Positions 1 to 7,073 of a stretch of 39,695 nt of DNA are shown in pieces; the first letter of the stretch is position 1; the number at the start of each line of letters is the position of its first letter. The DNA lies in assembly GCA_964544105.1 (NCBI GenBank), contig CAZIZQ010000004.1:1-39695 (forward strand), written 5' to 3'. The notes under the pieces are model-generated. The model did no database searches. It worked only from the letters and a program-made list of their open reading frames with translations, and was not told the origin of the DNA. Made by a program: the position numbers and the translations under genes. This DNA is from GCA-016432345 sp964544105. GTDB lineage: Bacteria; Patescibacteriota; Microgenomatia; Levybacterales; UBA12049.

Positions 1-2
1 AA

Positions 3-365
3 AAAGAGGCTGACGAGATTATTGTCCCAACGACAAGCGGACAAATTGCCATTCTTCCTAACCATGTCCCACTGGTTACTCAAATTGCCCAGGGCGAGCT
101 GGTAATTAAAGAAAACGGTAAAGACTTTTTGTTTGGTATCACAGGCGGATTTTTAGATGTAAATAATAATAAAATCTCTATTTTGGCCGATTATGCTGTG
201 GAAAGCGACTCGGTAAACGAAACAAAAGCCAAAGAGGCAAAAGAAAGAGCCGAAAAACTGATGAAGGAAAAATTGTCCGAGCGAGACATGGCACAACTTG
301 AAATCCAGCTTCGCAGGTCGATTCTGGAATTAAAAGTTGCAGGACGGAAAAGAAAAGTACTATAA
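3..365 (+). CDS. atpC: F1Fo ATP synthase epsilon subunit, 3' part (5' end outside window)
   Basis: This subunit is part of the central stalk of ATP synthase and couples ring rotation to catalysis; it can inhibit ATP hydrolysis. The reading frame is open from the first bases of the window. It shows the family's beta-sandwich signature, with a PTTSGQIAILPNHVPLV segment near the visible start, followed by a highly charged helical hairpin (ETKAKEAKERAEKLMKEKLSERD) as in the two-helix C-terminal domain. The stop codon TAA lies inside the TATAAT promoter element of the next gene. Only the N-terminal few residues seem to be missing. The rest of the atp operon is presumably upstream. Identity rests on the GQIxILPxH motif and the domain order. 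Confidence 0.9.
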   Translation, partial: KEADEIIVPTTSGQIAILPNHVPLVTQIAQGELVIKENGKDFLFGITGGFLDVNNNKISILADYAVESDSVNETKAKEAKERAEKLMKEKLSERDMAQLEIQLRRSILELKVAGRKRKVL

Positions 366-366
366 T
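337..366 (+). promoter_or_regulatory. pyrD promoter, leaderless type
   Basis: A TTGCAG -35 box (337-342), an 18-bp spacer and a perfect TATAAT (361-366) lie inside the end of atpC. The ATG of pyrD starts 9 nt after the -10 box, so the transcript should begin within about two bases of the start codon. Confidence 0.6.
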
Positions 367-375
367 ACGATCACG

Positions 376-1461
376 ATGCAACCAGCATTCTATGATCCCA
401 ATATTTCCTTTGATGAAAACTTTGCCAAAGGTCCGCCAATTCTTTCCCAAAATTTAAAGATTCCAAAACGAGAAATAAAAAAAACATATAAATTTTTAGG
501 ATTCGATGTTAACCTTCCTTTTGGCATTCCTGCTGGACCGCTCCTAAACAGCCAATTTCTAAAAGCTGCCTTTGATTGGGGATATGACGTATCATGTTAT
601 AAAACTGTTAGGGCGGCTTTTTTTCCTGCCCACCCATTCCCAAATGTGGTATCGGTCGACGTAAAAGGAGATCTTCATCCCGAAAAACTACGCCAAGTGG
701 TGGCAAATAGCAATAACCAGACAAAAGACAATATAAAAAATATAACCATTACCAATTCATTTGGTGTTCCGTCCCAAAATCCCAATATTTGGCAACCCGA
801 CGCGCACAAAGCCGTATCCTACGAAAAAAAAGGACAACTAATGATTTTAAGTTTTATGGGTACTGTCAAAGAAAACCAAACCCAAGACGAATTTATTGCC
901 GACTTTGCACATACTGCAAAATTGGCCAATGACACAGGAGTAAAAGTATTGGAAGCAAATCTTTCATGCCCAAATATCGGCAATGAAGGTCTTGTTTGCT
1001 ACAACCTGGAAGTTACCCAAAAAGTCTGCAAAGCCATCCGAGAAGCAATTGGCAACACCCCGCTTATACTAAAAGTTGGGCATTATAAATCGGATAAAGA
1101 TATCGAAAGCTTAGCTGAAATTGCAAATACTTATGCTAATGCAATTTCTGCAATAAATACTTTACAAGTTGAAGTTGTTGACAAAAAAGGCCAGCAGGCG
1201 CTTCCGGGAAAAAATAGGTTACGCAGTGGCGTTGGCGGCGCGGGCATTAAATGGGCAGGACTTGAGATGACAACAAAACTTAACTTAATTCGAAAGAAAA
1301 AAAGGTATTCATACGAAATTATTGGTATTGGGGGCGTTATGAATCCAAACGATTATTTTGAATACCGAAAGGCTGATGCAGATGTAGTCCAATCAGCAAC
1401 CGCTGCCATGTGGGATGCCAACTTAGCCCACGACATTTGGAAAAAAGAGAATAATCTATGA
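376..1461 (+). CDS. pyrD: Dihydroorotate dehydrogenase, class 1
   Basis: This flavoenzyme oxidises dihydroorotate to orotate, the fourth step of UMP synthesis. It has 361 residues and a TIM-barrel layout: a GIPAGPLL FMN-binding segment near residue 50, the lysine of YKTVR near 76, NSFGVPS near 127, and NLSCPN at 195-200. The cysteine near 198 is the class 1 catalytic base (class 2 enzymes have serine), so a soluble class 1 enzyme is likely. No pyrK-type electron-transfer gene is adjacent, which fits class 1A better than 1B; that is inference. The ATG at 376 was chosen over a TTG at 337 because the upstream start would overlap atpC and sit on the -35 box. The stop overlaps pyrF by 4 bp (ATGA), so translation is probably coupled. 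Confidence 0.92.
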   Translation: MQPAFYDPNISFDENFAKGPPILSQNLKIPKREIKKTYKFLGFDVNLPFGIPAGPLLNSQFLKAAFDWGYDVSCYKTVRAAFFPAHPFPNVVSVDVKGDLHPEKLRQVVANSNNQTKDNIKNITITNSFGVPSQNPNIWQPDAHKAVSYEKKGQLMILSFMGTVKENQTQDEFIADFAHTAKLANDTGVKVLEANLSCPNIGNEGLVCYNLEVTQKVCKAIREAIGNTPLILKVGHYKSDKDIESLAEIANTYANAISAINTLQVEVVDKKGQQALPGKNRLRSGVGGAGIKWAGLEMTTKLNLIRKKKRYSYEIIGIGGVMNPNDYFEYRKADADVVQSATAAMWDANLAHDIWKKENNL

Positions 1462-2222
1462 CCTTTCAACAAAAATTACTTTCAATAATTCAAAAGAATA
1501 ACTCCCTTCTTTGTATCGGGCTGGATACCGATATTGATAAAATTCCAAAAAACCTCAAAAATGAACCCGAACCACTCTTTGCCTTTAACAAAGCAGTTAT
1601 TGATGCCACGACAGATTTAGTCTGCGCTTACAAACCAAACATTGCCTTTTACGAAGCAGAAGGAATCAAAGGACTAGAGCAACTCAAAAAAACAATCGAA
1701 TATGTTCAAAACAACTATCCGGAAATTCCGGTGATTTTGGATGCCAAACGAGCCGATGTCACAAACACTGCCAAACTATATGCAAAAGCATTATTTGAGT
1801 ACTGGCGGGCCGATGCTGCAACTATCTTCCCATTCTTAGGTAAAGATACTGTTGAACCATTTACTAAATACAACGATAAATCTCCAATAATTATTATAAA
1901 AACATCCAACAAAGATGCATCTGCATTTGAAAATTCAGATGTGGCAGAAAAAGTTAAAAAATGGATGTTGCCAAATATATCGCTGTTTGTTGGCGCCACA
2001 GATCCAAAAACCATACAGCATGTACGAACTCTCTTTCCCCAAAGTCCAATTTTGACTGCGGGAATCGGAGCACAAGGAGCTTCTGTAGAAAAAGCTGTCA
2101 AAGCAGGAATTGATAAAAATGGCAATAATTTAATCTGCAATAGTTCACGAGAAATAATCTATGCAGATAATCCAAGAGAAAAAGCAGAAAGTATTAGGGA
2201 TATAATAAACTCATACCGATGA
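1458..2222 (+). CDS. pyrF: Orotidine 5'-phosphate decarboxylase, type 2
   Basis: The enzyme decarboxylates OMP to UMP, the last step of de novo pyrimidine synthesis. The 254-residue TIM barrel carries LCIGLDTD at the N-terminus and YKPNIAFYEA near residue 57. The catalytic Asp-Lys-x-x-Asp array appears as DAKRADV near 95-101; most relatives have DAKRGD, so the Gly-to-Ala change is a small deviation. ICNSSREIIYA near the end matches the type 2 phosphate-binding tail. The gene overlaps pyrD and pyrE by 4 bp each, so the three are one translationally coupled operon. There are no pyrB or pyrC genes here. Confidence 0.92.
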   Translation: MTFQQKLLSIIQKNNSLLCIGLDTDIDKIPKNLKNEPEPLFAFNKAVIDATTDLVCAYKPNIAFYEAEGIKGLEQLKKTIEYVQNNYPEIPVILDAKRADVTNTAKLYAKALFEYWRADAATIFPFLGKDTVEPFTKYNDKSPIIIIKTSNKDASAFENSDVAEKVKKWMLPNISLFVGATDPKTIQHVRTLFPQSPILTAGIGAQGASVEKAVKAGIDKNGNNLICNSSREIIYADNPREKAESIRDIINSYR

Positions 2223-2839
2223 AAAACATCCTAGATATTCTAAAAGAAACAGGCGCACTAATTACCGATGACCATTTTGTCTATACATCTGGCAAGCATG
2301 GCTCGGTCTACATTAACAAAGACGCAATTTACCCCCACACCGAAAAAGCATCGGAAGTTGGCATGCTTTTTGCAGTAGAATTAAAAGATAAAAATATCGA
2401 CGTTATTGTTGGCCCAATGATTGGTGGAATTATTTTATCCCAGTGGACTGCATTCCATCTATCAAAATTACAAAATAAAGAAATTTTAAGTGTCTACACC
2501 GAAAAAGATGCAAATAATAACCAAGTTTTCGGACGACGCGGATACGAAAAATTAGTAACAGGCAAAAATATTTGTATTGTCGAGGACCTAACAACCACCG
2601 GAGGGTCTGTCGCAAAAGTAGTGACAACGGTCAAAAATGCAGGTGGCAATGTTGTACTGGTCGGAGTAATGATCGACAGGAGCAAATCTGGCATGACCGA
2701 AAATATTATTGGCGCGCCTTTTTTTACCCTGGGCGCACTACCAGCCGAAGCATATGATGCATCTGACTGCCCGCTTTGCAAAGAAGGGAAATCAATCAAC
2801 ACAAAAATCGGCCATGGCAAGAAGTTTTTGGAACGTTGA
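2219..2839 (+). CDS. pyrE: Orotate phosphoribosyltransferase
   Basis: The enzyme joins orotate and PRPP to give OMP. The 206-residue protein has the PRPP-binding loop ICIVEDLTTTGGS near residues 117-129, and an N-terminal substrate segment, FVYTSGKHGSVYINKD. The C-terminal DCPLCKEGKSINTKIGHG tail, with a Cys-x-x-Cys pair, is typical of the longer bacterial form. The gene order pyrD-pyrF-pyrE differs from biochemical order, but all three steps are together. The TGA stop abuts the 3' end of the convergent tRNA-Thr gene with no spacer. Confidence 0.93.
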   Translation: MKNILDILKETGALITDDHFVYTSGKHGSVYINKDAIYPHTEKASEVGMLFAVELKDKNIDVIVGPMIGGIILSQWTAFHLSKLQNKEILSVYTEKDANNNQVFGRRGYEKLVTGKNICIVEDLTTTGGSVAKVVTTVKNAGGNVVLVGVMIDRSKSGMTENIIGAPFFTLGALPAEAYDASDCPLCKEGKSINTKIGHGKKFLER

Positions 2840-2910
2840 GCCCACGATCGGATTTGAACCGATAACCTGCGGTTTACGATACCGCTGCTCTACCGTTGAG
2901 CCACGTGGGC
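2840..2910 (-). tRNA. tRNA-Thr (anticodon CGU)
   Basis: Read on the minus strand, this 71-nt gene folds as a full cloverleaf: acceptor GCCCACG/CGTGGGC, D arm GCTC/GAGC, anticodon arm GCGGT/ACCGC around the loop ATCGTAA (anticodon CGT), a five-base variable loop, and T arm ATCGG/CCGAT with TTCAAAT. It decodes ACG. CCA is not encoded; the bases after the acceptor stem are TCA. The gene is convergent and directly adjacent to pyrE. Confidence 0.95.
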
Positions 2911-2919
2911 ATGATTTTT

Positions 2920-2948
2920 ATTGTATATGACTCGTTCACGATTATCAA
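2920..2948 (-). promoter_or_regulatory. tRNA-Thr promoter overlapping the start of the opposite gene
   Basis: On the minus strand a TTGATA -35 box (2948-2943), a 17-bp spacer and a TACAAT -10 box (2925-2920) end 9 nt before the tRNA 5' end. The elements cover the first codons of the Ig-like protein gene on the other strand. Confidence 0.6.
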
Positions 2949-3637
2949 GAAAACTTGAAAGCAAAACAAAACAATCTATTTTTTTTACCCTTTTGGGCAC
3001 TATTATCGTTTTAGGGCTTATTGCAAAATTTGGCATTCCTGTAATTGCAGAAGTAAGTTTTTTTCTCTTTGAAAATAAAAACACCCAGGACCAAACAGCC
3101 AAAAAGAAACAAATATTTGTCTCCCCGCCCGAACTCGACGCTCTCCCTAATGCCACTAATAGCGCCACAATTACCGTCTCGGGTGCTGCCCAAGAAAACC
3201 AGGAAATCACCCTTTACCTAAATGGTAAACTCGAAGAAAAAACATTCGTCGAAGACTCCAAACGATTTACCTTTACTAACATTTTACTTAAAGATGGAGA
3301 AAATCTTATCCAGGTAAAAGCCACGCAAGACAAAGAAGAAAGTGACTTTTCTAATTCTTATACTATTGTCCTAACCAAAAAAGCACCAACACTTACAATC
3401 GAATCACCAAACGACAAGCAATCATTTGGCAAAGATGACAAACAAATTATGGTAAAAGGGAAAACCGATGCCGGAAATAAAATAACTGTCAACGACCTTT
3501 GGGCAATTGTTGATAACGACGGAGTATACGAATACAACCTGCCACTACATGCGGGAGAAAACAAAATTAAAGTTGTGGCAACTGACCAGGCAGAAAATAA
3601 AACCGAAAAAGAAATTACTGTGACGTATAATCAATAA
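2927..3637 (+). CDS. Membrane-anchored protein with two Ig-like domains
   Basis: Function unknown; probably an envelope protein that projects outward. A charged N-terminus (residues 1-15) is followed by one membrane segment at about 16-40 (FFTLLGTIIVLGLIAKFGIPV). A short linker then leads to two beta-sandwich repeats of roughly 85 residues, each ending in a GENLIQVKATQ / GENKIKVVATDQ strand as in bacterial Ig-like or glucodextranase-B-like domains. No catalytic motif is visible. The ATG at 2927 was preferred over a TTG at 2921. No clear promoter or ribosome-binding site precedes it, and the tRNA-Thr promoter runs through the start on the opposite strand. The 3' end overlaps the convergent O-antigen ligase-like gene by 23 bp. 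Confidence 0.75.
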   Translation: MTRSRLSRKLESKTKQSIFFTLLGTIIVLGLIAKFGIPVIAEVSFFLFENKNTQDQTAKKKQIFVSPPELDALPNATNSATITVSGAAQENQEITLYLNGKLEEKTFVEDSKRFTFTNILLKDGENLIQVKATQDKEESDFSNSYTIVLTKKAPTLTIESPNDKQSFGKDDKQIMVKGKTDAGNKITVNDLWAIVDNDGVYEYNLPLHAGENKIKVVATDQAENKTEKEITVTYNQ

Positions 3638-4820
3638 TTGCTAACTCTATAAAAAGAAACTCCAAAATAAACGGATAAAACAGACTATTAATAAACAAAG
3701 CATTCACAAAAAGCCCGATAACTGTGGAAATAACAACAATACGTAACCACTGGTTGTCATGCTGAACTTGTTTCAGCATCTGCCGTATTATCGCATACCA
3801 AAAATACAAATAAGCAGATAGTCCAACAATGCCCGTTGTTGCTAAAACAAAAAGAAAGCTGTTATCTGTACCTGCACCTGCGTGATTTTCTCTTGTTGTC
3901 TCCACCAAAAACCCGCGCTTTTCCTGCTCGTACCGGTAAGTATTAAACCCAACGCCAAAAATTGGATTATCTTTAATAATGGTTATCGCCTGATCCATTG
4001 CTAAAATTCTGGCATTGGATGAAGTTGTTCTTAACAAATTTGTCCCTTCTGATTTGGGAGAAAGAAAAAATAAAATAGGAAGCAACAAAACAAGACCTAT
4101 TACCCAAAACAATAATTTTTTCTGTTTTTTCACCAAGAAAAAAACTATTAAGGAAATACCCAACATAATATAGGCACTTCGAGAATAGGTAAGAAAAATT
4201 GCTCCCAATGTCAAAACACCCAATAATCCATACCAATATTTGTTATTACTTTTTTCAAAAACCATTCCCAAAACAAACATAAAATACATTACAAAAAAGG
4301 CTCCGGCAAAATTTGGATCTAAAAATGTACTAAACATTCTGTATAAATGCTCATCCCACCCGGCATAATACAAGTTCCGAAGATCGGAATAAAAAAAGTA
4401 TTGTATATATCCAAATAACAAAAACAGAAAACCTGCAACAGTCAAAAATACTGGTATTCTTTTTTTGAAAGAATTGGAAAAACCATAAACCAATGGCAAT
4501 AACAACAACAAAAAGACAAACCTCAAATAATACAACGCTGCTACATATAGCTGCCCTAAGTCGTAGTTAAATATATTAACTGCCAGAGACAATAAGAATA
4601 CTCCTGCAAGAAAAAGAATTGGGCGAAAAAGATAATGATTTCTATTTTTCAGAAATAATGGGACAGAACAAACAGCAAGAATACCAATTACAATGTCGCT
4701 TGGGTGAATACTGACATTCGGAAAAAGATGCACCCGCAAGGCTTCGCCTTGCGGAAACAGAAATAGAAAAAAAAGAAATGCTATTTTTGCAAAGAAGTTT
4801 TTTTGTCCCATAGCTGCCAT
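3615..4820 (-). CDS. O-antigen ligase / Wzy polymerase-like membrane protein
   Basis: A polytopic protein of about 401 residues with some ten to twelve hydrophobic helices. It resembles the Wzy/WaaL (O-antigen ligase) family, which polymerises lipid-linked glycans or transfers them to an acceptor. The large periplasmic-type loop before the last helices contains GTDNSFLFVLATTGIVGLSAY, comparable to the family's loop and 'GxxG' helix. The ATG at 4820 (another at 4811) is used; longer versions would run deep into the upstream gene. The gene overlaps the glycosyltransferase gene by 40 bp. Two hairpin repeats lie in the coding sequence (3759-3779 and 4734-4754). Polymerase versus ligase cannot be told from sequence. 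Confidence 0.75.
   Translation of the reverse strand: MAAMGQKNFFAKIAFLFFLFLFPQGEALRVHLFPNVSIHPSDIVIGILAVCSVPLFLKNRNHYLFRPILFLAGVFLLSLAVNIFNYDLGQLYVAALYYLRFVFLLLLLPLVYGFSNSFKKRIPVFLTVAGFLFLLFGYIQYFFYSDLRNLYYAGWDEHLYRMFSTFLDPNFAGAFFVMYFMFVLGMVFEKSNNKYWYGLLGVLTLGAIFLTYSRSAYIMLGISLIVFFLVKKQKKLLFWVIGLVLLLPILFFLSPKSEGTNLLRTTSSNARILAMDQAITIIKDNPIFGVGFNTYRYEQEKRGFLVETTRENHAGAGTDNSFLFVLATTGIVGLSAYLYFWYAIIRQMLKQVQHDNQWLRIVVISTVIGLFVNALFINSLFYPFILEFLFIELAIIDYTSQ
3759..3779. repeat. Palindromic insert, ATGCTGAA/TTCAGCAT
   Basis: A perfect 8-bp inverted repeat with a CTTGT loop inside the O-antigen-ligase-like gene, translated there as MLKQVQHD. The same short hairpin and peptide recur in unrelated bacterial genomes; that is from general knowledge, not a search. 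Confidence 0.7.
4734..4754. repeat. Palindromic insert, CCGCAAGGC/GCCTTGCGG
   Basis: A perfect 9-bp stem with a TTC loop inside the O-antigen-ligase-like gene. On the coding strand it reads PQGEALR. A related hairpin in the thiN gene is read in the same frame as LQGESLRG. Confidence 0.75.
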
Positions 4821-5545
4821 AGTTTTCCCCGCACCAAATACGAATGAAAACTCATGAGCATTGCTACTACTAATCCAGGTATTCCATCTAGAAAACCGCG
4901 TTTGAAAAAGAAATTCATAATAAACTTTGCCTTTGGATAAAAAATAATATCCCACACATGCACTTTTACGCCTTTTTTATATAATTCCTGCGCCCGGATA
5001 GTAGTGTAATAATTAATTTCCTCAAGAAATTCAGCTACCGTCTGATGGGGATAATGAAAGAGAGGATTTTTAAACTCCACAATTTTCCCTTTTACTTTCC
5101 ATGTCTCGTGGACGTGCCTCACCCATTTCCCCGCGTTTTTCCTAGCAAGTCTCACCAATCGCACATTACCGTTTTCCCCGTGCAAAAGCTGCTTTCCCCA
5201 CATGGTATCAATTCGGCGCATGGAAAAACCTTGAATAAAATCTACATCTTTTTGATGAATGGAACTATTAATTTCAAACGTGAGGGACTCCGACACCCGC
5301 TCATCGGCATCAACAAACAAAACCCAATCCCCTTTTACCTCGTCTAAAGCAAAATTTCTCTGTTTGGCAAAATCATTATCAAGCGTATGCTCAATCACCC
5401 GCGCCCCAAGTGCCTTTGCTTTTACCACAGTCTTATCCGTGGAATTGTCATCTATCACCAATACCTCATCGCACCAAAGCAAGCCTTTAATGCACGCCTC
5501 AATACTCCCCTCCTCATTTTTCGTCAAAATAGCAGCACTAATCAT
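4781..5545 (-). CDS. Family 2 glycosyltransferase (WaaE/KdtX-like)
   Basis: This enzyme transfers a sugar from a nucleotide donor, probably to a lipid-linked glycan. The 254-residue protein has the GT-A fold: MISAAILTKNEE at the start, VIDDNSTDKT near residues 35-44, and the metal-binding FVDADERVSE near 76-85. The acceptor-side motif VRHVHETWKVKG lies near 136-147, and resembles the PVHE box of the WaaE-like subgroup. The C-terminus ends in a hydrophobic region that could lie on the membrane. It is the first gene of a two-gene unit with the polymerase-like gene. A TGATACAAT element ends 7 nt before the ATG. Confidence 0.88.
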   Translation of the reverse strand: MISAAILTKNEEGSIEACIKGLLWCDEVLVIDDNSTDKTVVKAKALGARVIEHTLDNDFAKQRNFALDEVKGDWVLFVDADERVSESLTFEINSSIHQKDVDFIQGFSMRRIDTMWGKQLLHGENGNVRLVRLARKNAGKWVRHVHETWKVKGKIVEFKNPLFHYPHQTVAEFLEEINYYTTIRAQELYKKGVKVHVWDIIFYPKAKFIMNFFFKRGFLDGIPGLVVAMLMSFHSYLVRGKLWQLWDKKTSLQK

Positions 5546-5552
5546 CTTCTTT

Positions 5553-5561
5553 ATTGTATCA
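5553..5561 (-). promoter_or_regulatory. Extended -10 promoter of the glycosyltransferase, leaderless type
   Basis: TGATACAAT on the minus strand ends 7 nt before the ATG at 5545. There is no convincing -35 box, which fits an extended -10 promoter. Confidence 0.5.
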
Positions 5562-5590
5562 CGTTTATTATTTTTGTTTTAGCCCTATAG

Positions 5591-5618
5591 TTGCTATTTT
5601 CTCCTGTTTTGTTATAAT
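5591..5618 (+). promoter_or_regulatory. Consensus promoter of the small-gene cassette
   Basis: A TTGCTA -35 box (5591-5596), a 16-bp spacer and an extended -10, TGTTATAAT (5610-5618). This is one of the best consensus matches in the window. It leaves a leader of about 45 nt before the ATG at 5670, unlike the leaderless arrangement elsewhere. Confidence 0.6.
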
Positions 5619-5669
5619 CCCCCTACATCAAAAGTAACTTTAAGCAATAGCTGTTTTTGGTAGCTTTAG

Positions 5670-5957
5670 ATGTATTTATCTCCTTACTATACCTACGGAA
5701 GGCTTTGCCCACTGTTAGTAGTCGCTCTCGCTGCGGTTTCGCTCTTTGCCGCATATAAACTTGCGGATGAGCACTTCAAATACTCGTGGGCACTGTCAAC
5801 ATTCGCAATCCTTATAGTTTCCAAGTGGGTAGCCCCGTATGGATATCTGTACCCACTGTGGCAATTAACATTCTCCTCTGCCCTACTTGGAGGGATCATC
5901 TCTGGGATTTTCAACTGGGCACATGACGAACGGCGGATACGTTCAGCTCAGAAATGA
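5670..5957 (+). CDS. Small multi-pass membrane protein of unknown function
   Basis: I do not recognise this 95-residue protein. It has two or three hydrophobic helices (about 13-30, 42-60 and 65-82), aromatic residues at their ends, and a charged tail, DERRIRSAQK. The consensus promoter at 5591-5618 supports it as a real gene. The ATG has no good Shine-Dalgarno sequence. Base composition is clearly more GC-rich than the flanking glycan genes, suggesting acquisition. Its end carries a hairpin (AGCTCA-GAAA-TGAGCT, 5945-5960), and the next small gene follows after 48 bp. Confidence 0.55.
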   Translation: MYLSPYYTYGRLCPLLVVALAAVSLFAAYKLADEHFKYSWALSTFAILIVSKWVAPYGYLYPLWQLTFSSALLGGIISGIFNWAHDERRIRSAQK

Positions 5958-6005
5958 GCTATAACTCGGTGTGAGCCGAATAATCAGCTCGGAAAGGATT
6001 TATCA

Positions 6006-6236
6006 ATGAGTATAACGATCTCTACAGCAATTCTGCTGTATAACCCCAGCATAGCTGAACCCGAAGGCACAGGGCGTATCCTCACTGCGGGGACATACGA
6101 GGTCGAAGTATCTATTTCGCCGGGCACGCATGAAGAAGAGGTCTGGATTCTAGTGATCGATCCTGACAATCCTGCCCTCGATGGTTGGGGAAACACTATT
6201 GATCAATGGAGATCGGTAGAAGATTCCCACCAATAG
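6006..6236 (+). CDS. Small hypothetical protein
   Basis: I do not recognise this 76-residue acidic protein. Unusually for this window it has a clear ribosome-binding site, GGAAAGGA, 7 nt before the ATG, which argues that it is translated. The middle (TGRILTAGTYEVEVSISPGT, then EEEVWILVIDPDNPALDGW) predicts a small beta-rich fold. It probably shares the transcript of the preceding membrane protein, and has the same elevated GC content. Together they form a two-gene orphan cassette inside the glycan locus. Confidence 0.5.
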   Translation: MSITISTAILLYNPSIAEPEGTGRILTAGTYEVEVSISPGTHEEEVWILVIDPDNPALDGWGNTIDQWRSVEDSHQ

Positions 6237-6270
6237 CTTTCCATGCAACTTTGTGGTGCACAACTTGCGC

Positions 6271-6305
6271 GGGGCGCGATTGAGTCATCTTGACTCACCC
6301 GCCCC
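6271..6305. other. Long two-step hairpin after the small-gene cassette
   Basis: The outer arms GGGGCG (6271-6276) and CGCCCC (6300-6305) enclose a perfect inner stem TGAGTCA/TGACTCA (6281-6287 / 6291-6297) with a TCT loop. No T-run follows on either strand, so it is not a standard intrinsic terminator. The rest of the 6237-6435 spacer holds the promoter at 6358-6386 and one copy of a repeat seen again at 7055. Confidence 0.6.
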
Positions 6306-6325
6306 TCGCACCCACCCCTTAACCT
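6306..6325. repeat. Left copy of an approximate 20-bp direct repeat flanking DUF3800
   Basis: TCGCACCCACCCCTTAACCT here is matched by TCGCACCCACCCTTCACCT at 7055-7073, with one indel and one mismatch. The two copies bracket the DUF3800 gene. Confidence 0.5.
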
Positions 6326-6357
6326 CCAAGTCAGACTTAGCAAACTTATATGGGGTA

Positions 6358-6386
6358 TTGCATTTTTGCCATTTCTGTGGTATACA
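6358..6386 (+). promoter_or_regulatory. Strong promoter reading antisense into DUF3800
   Basis: A TTGCAT -35 box (6358-6363), an exact 17-bp spacer and an extended -10, TGGTATACA (6378-6386). The predicted transcript starts near 6393 and runs into the 3' end of the DUF3800 gene on its non-coding strand. An ATG-initiated frame (6406-6663) follows, but looks like a shadow. Confidence 0.5.
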
Positions 6387-6435
6387 TTAGGTACTGACTT
6401 GTTGGATGGATGTTTACATCGGTTCGGCAAGTTTT

Positions 6436-7050
6436 TTATTGAAAAAGTCTTCGTTTCGCCTCAACCCAATTCAACTTTTTATAGCTAATAACTCGTTTTT
6501 CAATTATTTGATAAAACCGTTCATCTTTACCAGTTTCTTTTGCCAACACTGCTCCCGCAACCATATCCGCAACATTTACCCGCTTATGCAAAATGCTGTC
6601 AACGTGGGTGATATCAAATTCAATATCAAATTGTTGGGTAAGAATTTTATTGAATTTCAGTAGGTCATTCTTTTGGGAAAAATGGCGATCAAACACAAGA
6701 TCAGTAATATCACAAAAACTTATTACGTCAGAAATCAAAAGCCAGCAAAGCAATGCAAAATGTTCTGGCGTATCAGGTATCTTCCTTCCCATCTTTTCAA
6801 CAACCAATACAAACACAGCAATTTCTTCTTCCACAAATGCTTCAAAAAAAGCCATTTTAGTTTTATCTCCTGTTGTATAAAATTTTAACTCACCTGTCTT
6901 TTTTCTGATATCTTTCTTTTTCTTCATTTTCTTCATCAACATATCTATTTGTTCTTTACTTTTTGGAACAACCGCGGCGACAACAATTACTTTGTCTTTT
7001 GGGTCTGGGAGTGTACCCGATTCATCAATATATACAGTTATCCTTTTCAT
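6436..7050 (-). CDS. DUF3800 domain protein
   Basis: A 204-residue soluble protein. The N-terminus KRITVYIDESG, with the Asp-Glu pair near residues 8-9, and the later segment THVDSILHKRVNVADMVAGAVL match the DUF3800 family, whose members are scattered among accessory regions and whose reaction is unknown. The conserved acidic residues suggest a metal-dependent enzyme, but this is inference. The ATG at 7050 is used. A GTG at 7071 would overlap the glycosyltransferase stop as GTGA and is possible. A strong promoter at 6358-6386 points antisense into its 3' end, and an imperfect 20-bp direct repeat flanks the gene. It has no evident role in glycan synthesis and looks like a passenger. Confidence 0.75.
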   Translation of the reverse strand: MKRITVYIDESGTLPDPKDKVIVVAAVVPKSKEQIDMLMKKMKKKKDIRKKTGELKFYTTGDKTKMAFFEAFVEEEIAVFVLVVEKMGRKIPDTPEHFALLCWLLISDVISFCDITDLVFDRHFSQKNDLLKFNKILTQQFDIEFDITHVDSILHKRVNVADMVAGAVLAKETGKDERFYQIIEKRVISYKKLNWVEAKRRLFQ

Positions 7051-7054
7051 ATCT

Positions 7055-7073
7055 TCGCACCCACCCTTCACCT
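7055..7073. repeat. Right copy of the repeat flanking DUF3800
   Basis: This copy lies over the last codons of the glycosyltransferase C-terminal half and the space before the DUF3800 ATG. See the left copy at 6306-6325. Confidence 0.5.

Noticed and set aside
337..375. Upstream TTG start for pyrD
   Set aside because: It overlaps atpC and the TTG is the -35 box; the ATG at 376 fits the promoter and the family N-terminus.
2709..2930. Plus-strand frame across pyrE and tRNA-Thr
   Set aside because: It reads the antisense of the tRNA (IGFEPITCGLRYRCSTVEPRG), a common artefact.
6271..6305. Intrinsic terminator at the long hairpin
   Set aside because: No run of T follows on either strand.
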